Positions 52,052-64,000 of a stretch of 64,000 nucleotides of DNA are shown here, one piece after another. Location: the NCBI GenBank assembly GCA_964596775.1, contig CAZQVN010000003.1:134034-198033 (forward strand), in the 5' to 3' direction. The first letter of the stretch is position 1. Each line of letters opens with the position of its first letter. The translations under genes were made by a program, and so were the position numbers. The notes under the pieces are model-generated. The model was not told where the DNA came from and searched no databases. It was given only the letters and a program-made list of their open reading frames with translations. This DNA is from CAZQVN01 sp964596775 (GTDB taxonomy: Bacteria > Eisenbacteria > RBG-16-71-46 > JABDJR01 > JAWXBZ01).

Positions 52052-52543
52052 CTATTTTTTCGCGTCCATGCCGCCCCAGGCGTTGATCGTCCCGATGTCC
52101 GACGCGCCGGAACTCTTGGCGTAGAGGAACAACTGGAGCTTGTAGGCCGTGATCCACTTGAAGGGTCCGTTGAGAATGGCGATTCCCAGGGGAACCGATC
52201 CGAATCCGCCCGGCAGCGGCGCGTCCTTCGTCTCGAGGGTTTCCTCGCTGACCTTTTCGAAGAACTCCGCGATCTCCTTCTTCTGGAGTTCCATCATCGC
52301 CGGGAATTCCTCGGCCTTCATCTCCTTGACGCGCGCCGCGTACTCCCCGTAGTGATCCCAGCTGCCTTCCGACATGCAGCGGACCCCGGCGATGCCGCAG
52401 ACGGCGAGGTAACGGAGGAGTTCGAGCGTGGAACGCTGCCCCGGCGTCGGCCGGTAGTCGTAGTCCTTCACCTTCGTGAACAGGTGCACCGCGATGTCGC
52501 ACTCGCGGGTCATCGCTGCGGAAAGCATGTCCTTCGTGATCAT
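52052..52543 (-). CDS. DinB-like four-helix protein (DfsB-type)
   Basis: The 163-residue protein looks like the DinB/YfiT four-helix fold: a first helix with MLSAAMTRECDIAVHLFTKV, then STLELLRYLAVCGI, the long DEMKAEEF-type helix, and a tail with KWITAYKLQLFLYAKSSGASDI. It lacks the metal-binding His in the helix-2 TLxHI position (LLRYLAV here), so thiol-transferase chemistry is unlikely. Function unknown. The ATG at 52543 has GGGAG six to seven bases upstream. It stands alone between tyrA and the transporter operon. Confidence 0.75.
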   Translation of the reverse strand: MITKDMLSAAMTRECDIAVHLFTKVKDYDYRPTPGQRSTLELLRYLAVCGIAGVRCMSEGSWDHYGEYAARVKEMKAEEFPAMMELQKKEIAEFFEKVSEETLETKDAPLPGGFGSVPLGIAILNGPFKWITAYKLQLFLYAKSSGASDIGTINAWGGMDAKK

Positions 52544-52590
52544 GGCAACTCCCTGGTAATGGTGAACGGCGATCCCTAACGAAACCCCGG

Positions 52591-52615
52591 GACCTCACCC
52601 TTGCCGGGTGAGGTC
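52591..52615 (-). terminator. Intrinsic terminator of tyrA
   Basis: A perfect 10-bp inverted repeat (gacctcaccc at 52591-52600, gggtgaggtc at 52606-52615) with a 5-nt loop starts eight bases after the tyrA stop. On the minus strand CCCGGGGTTTCGTT follows, a short T-containing tail. Confidence 0.75.
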
Positions 52616-52622
52616 GGGAGGC

Positions 52623-53687
52623 TCACGGCCGGCCACTGGTGCGCCGGCGCCCGTCCTCGAAGAGTTTCCGGAAACCGGCGGCGTCCGGCGCGGACGAAGC
52701 GCCGACGATCCTGTCCAGCGCTCCCCGCAGCCGGTCCACCGCCTCCCGGGAGTGCGGATTGCGGGCCTGGATTTCATAATAGACGTCGGGGCTTTCGCGC
52801 ACCACCGTCCGGGCCAGTTTTTCCAGGGCCTGGAACGTGGTCGAGCGCATGGGATGGTCCGAGTCGGGAAGGGCCAGCGCGAAGGCGATCGCCGCCGCGT
52901 GGGCCAGGCTCAGGAGGTCGGCCATGATCCGGTCGTGCTCCTCGAGCGCCACCGGGACGAGCCGGGCCGTGGTCGGCGCGAACAGCGCCTCGACCTCCGC
53001 GGTGGCCGCATGGTCCCCCGTGTCGCAGACGACGACGTCGGCGTCCCGGAGCAGCACGACGGACGGGCCGAACATCGGATGAATGGAGGCCACCCGGGCG
53101 CCGGCCGCCTGCAGTGCCCGGATCGGGGCGATGAGCGGCGACTTGATGCTCGCGATGTCGACGAGGACGCCGCGGGGGGGATGGTCCGCCCACTCCGCGT
53201 ACTGCGCCGCGAGCGCCGCCGGGGGCACCGAGCCGACGACAAGATCGGCGCCGGGCAGGAGGCGCCTGGCCGCATCGAGTTCGTCGGGCGCCGCGCCGGG
53301 ATCGAGGGTGGCCGTGCGGTAGCCCTGCGCGGAGAGGAACCGGCCGAACCAGCGCCCCATGCGACCGCCCCCGCCGAGGATCACCGCGCTCCGTCCCGCC
53401 CCGGTGGCGGCCACCCGCAGGCTGTCCTCGTCCTGGACCGTGACGGCCGCCTGGATCAGCCGCGCGAACAGGTCCTCGGCCACCCGGGGGTCGAGCCCCC
53501 TCTCCTCGGCGGCCCTGACCGCGCGATCGAGGACCATCCGCTCCTGCGCATAGTCCACGACGGGAAGCTTGTTGCGGCGCTTCGACTCCCCGACCCGGCG
53601 CGCGAGGTCGATGCGTTCGGCGGCGAGCCGGACGAGATCGAGATCGATGCGGCGCATCCGCTCGCGGAGATCGTCGAGATCGGTCAT
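52623..53687 (-). CDS. tyrA: Bifunctional chorismate mutase / prephenate dehydrogenase TyrA
   Basis: The 354-residue protein joins an AroQ-type chorismate mutase (1-90, DLRERMRRIDLDLVRLAAERIDLARRVGESK) to a prephenate dehydrogenase (about 100-345) with a Rossmann VILGGGGRMGRWFGRFL and SIHPMFGPS. The two steps lead from chorismate to 4-hydroxyphenylpyruvate, for tyrosine. This order is that of the enterobacterial T-protein. The ATG at 53687 has only a weak ribosome-binding site. No other aromatic-pathway gene is nearby. It is divergent from the kinase gene. Confidence 0.94.
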   Translation of the reverse strand: MTDLDDLRERMRRIDLDLVRLAAERIDLARRVGESKRRNKLPVVDYAQERMVLDRAVRAAEERGLDPRVAEDLFARLIQAAVTVQDEDSLRVAATGAGRSAVILGGGGRMGRWFGRFLSAQGYRTATLDPGAAPDELDAARRLLPGADLVVGSVPPAALAAQYAEWADHPPRGVLVDIASIKSPLIAPIRALQAAGARVASIHPMFGPSVVLLRDADVVVCDTGDHAATAEVEALFAPTTARLVPVALEEHDRIMADLLSLAHAAAIAFALALPDSDHPMRSTTFQALEKLARTVVRESPDVYYEIQARNPHSREAVDRLRGALDRIVGASSAPDAAGFRKLFEDGRRRTSGRP

Positions 53688-53734
53688 GAATGGCGTTCCC
53701 CCGGAAGATCCTGAAGGGCCTGAAACCGGATGCG

Positions 53735-53740
53735 ATGATA
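53735..53740 (-). promoter_or_regulatory. Possible -10 box upstream of tyrA
   Basis: TATCAT on the minus strand matches the -10 consensus at five of six positions, with a predicted start near 53728 and a leader of about 41 nt. The -35 region is poor (GTGCGA at 17 nt), so the call is weak. Confidence 0.35.
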
Positions 53741-53797
53741 CACAAACGGCACGGGGGTCGCACCCGGCTCCACGGAAGACTTCCCGCGCCCCGGGGG

Positions 53798-53826
53798 TAG
53801 ACCGGCGCTCTCCCGGTGGCTAGACT
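53798..53826 (+). promoter_or_regulatory. Promoter of the Ser/Thr kinase gene, predicted leaderless
   Basis: TAGACC (53798-53803) and TAGACT (53821-53826) are separated by exactly 17 nt. The -10 ends six bases before the ATG at 53833, so the transcript would begin at the start codon. No ribosome-binding site is present upstream of the ATG. Confidence 0.5.
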
Positions 53827-53832
53827 TCGGGC

Positions 53833-56295
<2,463 letters not shown>

Positions 56296-56312
56296 TCCGG
56301 CGCCGAACCGGC

Positions 56313-59300
56313 TCAGGTGCGGCTGTCGGCGGCGCCATCCGGCACCGCCCCGGGCCGCGTCCCGCCGAGGACGACCTTCTTGAACGCCGCGCCGAACGCC
56401 AGGCGCATGTCGTCGAAGAACGTATAGAAAACCGGGATCACCAGCAGGGTCAGGATCGTGGCCGTCGTCATGCCGCCGATCAGCGTCAGCGCAAAGCTCG
56501 TGTAGCTCAGACCGGAGTCCATGCGCCCGGAAATGGCCAGCGGGATCATGCCGCCGATCGTGGTGATCGCCGTCATCATGATCGGCCGGAAGCGTCGCTC
56601 CGCCGAGAGGAGCAGGGCGCCGGTCCGGTCCAGCCCCTCGCCGCGCAGGCGGTTCACGTAGTCGATCAGGACGATGCCGTTGTTCACGACGACGCCGACG
56701 AGAAGCACGATGCCGACCGCGCCGAGGAAGTCGATGTTCAGTCCGGAGAGTATGTGGATCCAGAGGACGCCGAGGCTGGCCAGCGGGATCGTCAGGATGA
56801 TCGACATCGGAAGGATGAAGCTCTCGAAGAGGAGCCCCATGAGAAGGTAGATGAAGATCACCGACAGGCCGAGCGCGAAGAACAGGCCGGCCAGGTCCTC
56901 GTTGAGCTTCCGGCGGACCGACTGGCTCGCGAACGTGACCCCCTCCGGCAGGTCCACGCCGGCGGCGAGCGCGGAGAGCCGCTCCCGGGCCTCCTCCTCC
57001 TCCCCCTCCTTGAGGTCGAGCGCCAGCGTCCGCGCGATCCTCTTGTTCCTCCGCACGATCGTCTCCGGCGACGTCAGCATCTTCACGTCGGTGACCGCGG
57101 ACAGCGGCAGCACGGTTCCGTCGTCGATCGGCACCGGGAACGACGCGAGATCGGCGATGCTCTCCCGGTCCTCTTCCTTGAACCGCACCCGCACCGGGAT
57201 CTCCTTGCCGTCCGCATAGTGCTTCGGCAGCGACTGCCCGCGCAGCGCGTAGCCCACGACCCCGGCCACGACCATCGGGTTGACCCCGTAGCGCCGGGTG
57301 CGCTCCCGGTCCACGACCAGGCCGAGTTCGTTCGGCGTCAGTTCGCTGTCCTTGCGGATCCCGAGAACGCCGGGCACCTGGACCAGCACCCGTTCCAGTT
57401 CACGGGCCACGTCGTCGAGCCGGGCCGGATCCTCCCCGTTCAGGGTCAGCCGGTAGACGCCCTCCCCCTCCTCGTCGTCGCCCCGCGAATCGTCCCCCGT
57501 CGTCAGCTTGACGCCGGGCGCCTTGGGCAGCAGCTCGACGACCCGTTCGGTGACCTCGCGGGTCGACAGCTTCGTGCTGCGCGGATTCGTGAACCACCCC
57601 TGGATCTCCCCCTGCGTCTTGCGATGGAACTCGAACCACCCTTCCAGCCCCAGTTCCTCCCGGTGCTCCTCGACGACCTTTTCGGCCTTGAGAAACCACT
57701 GCTCCGTTTCCTCGAACGAGTAGTCTTCCGGCATCTCCACGTCGATCTCGAATCCGGCCTCCTCGTTCTGCTGCGTTTCCACGAACTTGATCCGCTTCGC
57801 GGTGACCGCGGCGGTGACCGCGAAGATCGCGAGGACCGCCAGGACCATGTCGAGCCTGCGGCGCAGGCACGCCGCCAGCAGCCGGCCGTACGCCCGGTTG
57901 ACCCGGCCGAACGACGCTTCGTAGGCCCGGGCCAGGGTCGCGGACAGGGACGTGTAGGAAGCGCCGCGCGGCCGCGCCGCGCCGTTGGGGAGCGTCAGGT
58001 AGACCCCGAGGGGAATGCAGACGAGCGCCACGCCCAGCGAAGCCAGCAGCGCCACGCAGATCGGAATGGCCATGCGCAGCAGGAAGAACTGGCCGGGCCC
58101 CTCGACGAGCGACACCGGGAGAAAGACGATCACCGTGGTCAGCGTGGACATCAGGATCGCCAGGGCGATTTCCCCGGCCCCGCGGATGGCGGCCTCGCGG
58201 CGCGGGCGCCCCTCCTTATGCATCCGGTCGATGTTCTCGGCCACGACGACGGAGTTGTCCACGAGCAGGCCGATGCAGACCATCAGCGACAGGAGCGATA
58301 TGATGTTCAGCGTCTCCCCGGCGAAGAACATCACTGCGATCGCGATGAGCAGCGAGAGCGGCACGGCGAGATTGACCACGAGCATCATCCGGAAGCGCCG
58401 GAGAAAGAAGAACAGCACGAACGCCGCGAGCAGGGCACCGACCGCCCCGCTCTTGAGCAGCGTGGACAGCGACTCGTTGATCATGTCCCCCTGGTTGAAC
58501 AGGTCGATGATCTCCACGCCGGCGAGGCGGGGATCCTTCTGCATCCGCTCCATCTCCTCGGCGATCCGCGCCGACACCGCCCGGGTGTTCGCCTCCCCCT
58601 CCTTGAACACGATGATCGCGTAGGCCGGCTTGGACATGGCCCGGACGCGGTAGCGCTTGTCCGCCTCCTGGTAGGAGATCGTGGCCACGTCCTTGAGCCG
58701 GACGTTGTTGCCGACCAGCCGGTGCTCCAGCTCGTCGAGATCCCGGTAGCGGGCCACCGAGCGGAGCAGGAGCTTGCGCCCCGCGTCGCGGACGTGTCCC
58801 GAGGCCATGGTGAAGCTGTCCTCGCCGAGTTCCTGCGCGAGCTCGTAGATGTTGAGGCCGCTGGCCGCGGCCCGGTCGCGGTCGATCTCGATGAGGATCT
58901 CCTTCTCCTCGAGGCCGTTCACCTCCACCGAGGCCACCCCGTCGATCCGTTCGATGGGGAGGACGATCTGCTGCTGCAGCAGGCTGTAGTAGTCGGCCAC
59001 CGACGTGTCCACGGCGGCCCCCATCACGTAGACGGGAACCCCCGACACGTCGTCCTTGAACGTGTAGACCCGGTCCACGTCCTCGGGAAAGTCCCGGCGG
59101 GCCCGTTCGATGCGGTCCCGCACCTCGCGGTAGGCCAGGTCCATGTCGGTGCCCTGCTTGAAGCGCAGGAACGTCCGCGCCCGCCCGGTCTGCGACACCG
59201 AGGTGATGCGGTCCACGCCGCGCACGCTGGACAGCTCCTCCTCGAGAGGCTCGTTGATCTTCTCGAGGACCTCGCGGGGCGGCGCGTCGCGCCAGGGGAC

Positions 59301-59485
59301 GAAAATGGACAGGAACGGCTCGCTGAACCCGCGCGGGATCAGCTCGACGGGGATCATCGACGCGGTGACCCCTCCGACGACCAGTGCGGTGGCCAGGAGG
59401 ACGAGCACGGTGATGCGGCGGTCGAGACTGAACCGGGTCAGCCTGTTTTCCCTGTCGTTCTCCGGCTCGTGCATGGTCTCTCCCA

Positions 59486-59486
<1 letters not shown>
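56313..59486 (-). CDS. RND-family efflux pump inner-membrane protein (second of a pair)
   Basis: The 1057-residue protein has the 12-span RND layout with two large periplasmic loops. Hallmarks are SVSQTGRARTFLRFKQGTDMDLAYREVRDRIERAR-like porter sequence and IGLLVDNSVVVAENIDRM, with one Asp where AcrB has two (LVDN). A late block VNNGIVLIDYVNRLRGEG also fits the HAE1 family. The ATG at 59486 overlaps the first pump's stop (TGATG); an ATG at 59474 has better spacing from GGGAG. Substrate unknown. It ends the visible part of an MFP-RND-RND operon. Confidence 0.93.
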
Positions 59487-63021
<3,535 letters not shown>

Positions 63022-63022
<1 letters not shown>

Positions 63023-64000
63023 TATTGGGCGGCTCCCGCCGGAATTTCGGCCGTCAGTCCGTCCGCCGCGACGACGTGAACGACGGTGGCCAGGGCCCCC
63101 TGCTTGAGTCCGGCCTGCCCGGCGATCACGAGTGAATCACCGACGGCCAGCCCCGACACGGGCTCGATGAAGAACTTGTCGGCCAGGGCGGCCTGCACGA
63201 GCAGGCGCTCGACCCGGCGCCCGGCGCCCAGCCGGTAGACGAACATCTGGTCGTTGTCGTGCACCAGCGCCCGTTTCGGCACGAGCAGCGCGTTGTCGTG
63301 CACGGTGGTGACGAGGTCCACGTCGACGTAGAGCCCGGGGCGAAGCCCCTCCTGGCTCCCCACCGCCACGGTGACCTTGACCGTGCCGGTTTTCGGATCC
63401 ACGACCGGCGCGATCCGGTCCACTTCGCCCGGAAACGGGTCGCTGGACACGGCCTTGCTGTAGACGCGGGCGGCGATCCCCCTGCTCAGTTCGCGCAGGT
63501 TCTTTTCCGGAATGAACACCCGGGCCACCAGCGACTCGAAGTCGACGATCTCGAACACGCGCATGCCGACCTGGACCTGGTCTCCCACGCTGACGTAGCG
63601 GGCGGTAACCGTTCCGGCAATCGGAGCGCGGACCTCCGTGTAGGACAGCTCGCGACGGGCGTCGTCCAGCGCGATCTTCTGCTGATCCAGCTCGTAGGCG
63701 GCGTCGTTGAGCATCTTTTCCGTGGTCAGGTCCTGCTGGAACAGCTTGTCCTGGCGGTCGAACTCGCGCCTGGCCTTCGCGAGCTGGCTCTCGACCCGGG
63801 CCACGGTGCTCTTCTGCTCGTCGTCCTGGAGGCGGAGCAGGACCTGCCCCTTCGTGACGCGGGCCCCTTCCTCGACGCGCAGTTCGCGCACCCGGCGCTG
63901 GGCCTCGGCCAGGACCTCGACCTTGTTTTCCGCTTCGAGATTGGCGGAGGCGCGGAGGACCGACTCGATCGACCCGGTGGACAGGACGGCCACGTCGACC
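63022..64000 (-). CDS. RND periplasmic adaptor (membrane fusion protein), N-terminus beyond the window
   Basis: The frame is open to the right edge, so the start and signal peptide are missing; the visible part is about 326 residues. It has the MFP order: a lipoyl-like strand (VEEGARVTKGQVLLRL), a coiled-coil hairpin (QLAKARREFDRQDKLFQQ), the second lipoyl half (RAPIAGTVTARYVSVGDQV), a beta-barrel domain and a membrane-proximal domain. It links the two downstream RND pumps to an outer-membrane channel, which is not in the window. A TolC-type gene may lie further right. Confidence 0.9.

Overview
The window is 64 kb of high-GC DNA from a diderm (Gram-negative-type) bacterium. It carries a lipid A/Kdo pathway (lpxD, lpxC-fabZ, lpxA, lpxB, waaA, lpxK), bamA, skp, lolD/lolE, lnt, lipoproteins and RND pumps. 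The lpxC-fabZ gene fusion is typical of the FCB superphylum and its relatives. A McsA-McsB-ClpC arginine-kinase/unfoldase set, a TPR-bearing Ser/Thr kinase and an HD-GYP protein sit beside it. Together these suggest an uncultured FCB-related lineage (Krumholzibacteriota- or Eisenbacteria-like). The phylum is an inference, because no rRNA is present. Almost every gene is on the minus strand; the exceptions are a C-terminal fragment at the left edge and a kinase gene at 53.8-56.3 kb.

Reading the minus strand from right to left: 63-56.3 kb holds one membrane-fusion protein and two RND pumps. 56.3-53.8 kb is a plus-strand membrane Ser/Thr kinase with TPRs, divergent from a chorismate mutase-prephenate dehydrogenase (tyrA). 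52.5-46 kb is a DinB-like gene, then an oligopeptide ABC operon (binding lipoprotein, two permeases, one fused double ATPase) behind a strong promoter. 45.9-43.5 kb is an orphan histidine kinase and a small lipoprotein. 43.4-40.5 kb is a CCA-adding-type enzyme and an M23 peptidase. A repeat-rich intergenic element follows, then a polyprenyl synthase - rsfS - argS - CPBP protease - PfkB operon (40.1-35.2 kb), a conserved protein of unknown function, and a 23-codon ORF.

From 34.1 to 17.1 kb there is a long, tightly packed run: HD-GYP, purM, an oxidoreductase, lnt, truA, transaldolase-like aldolase, htrA, purB, purL, purQ, a double-length purS, purF, lysS, lolE. Many junctions overlap by 1-8 nt, often as ATGA or TGATG. 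From 17.0 to 0.57 kb a second run starts at its own TTGACA promoter: lolD, mcsA, mcsB, clpC, bamA, skp, lpxD, lpxC-fabZ, lpxA, a GnnA-like oxidoreductase, lpxB, a lysophospholipid-type acyltransferase, waaA, lpxK. It joins protein quality control to outer-membrane biogenesis.

Main points of interest: (i) a shared C-terminal PGKAGW in two otherwise unrelated ORFs, each beside a signalling protein with the same membrane sensor domain; (ii) a hand-collected set of promoters sharing a TANNCT -10 box, some placed so that transcripts would be leaderless; (iii) a tandemly duplicated PurS; (iv) a GnnA-like gene between lpxA and lpxB with no partner aminotransferase; (v) the McsAB-ClpC/BamA/Lpx linkage. 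No tRNA, rRNA, CRISPR, IS element or phage gene was recognised.
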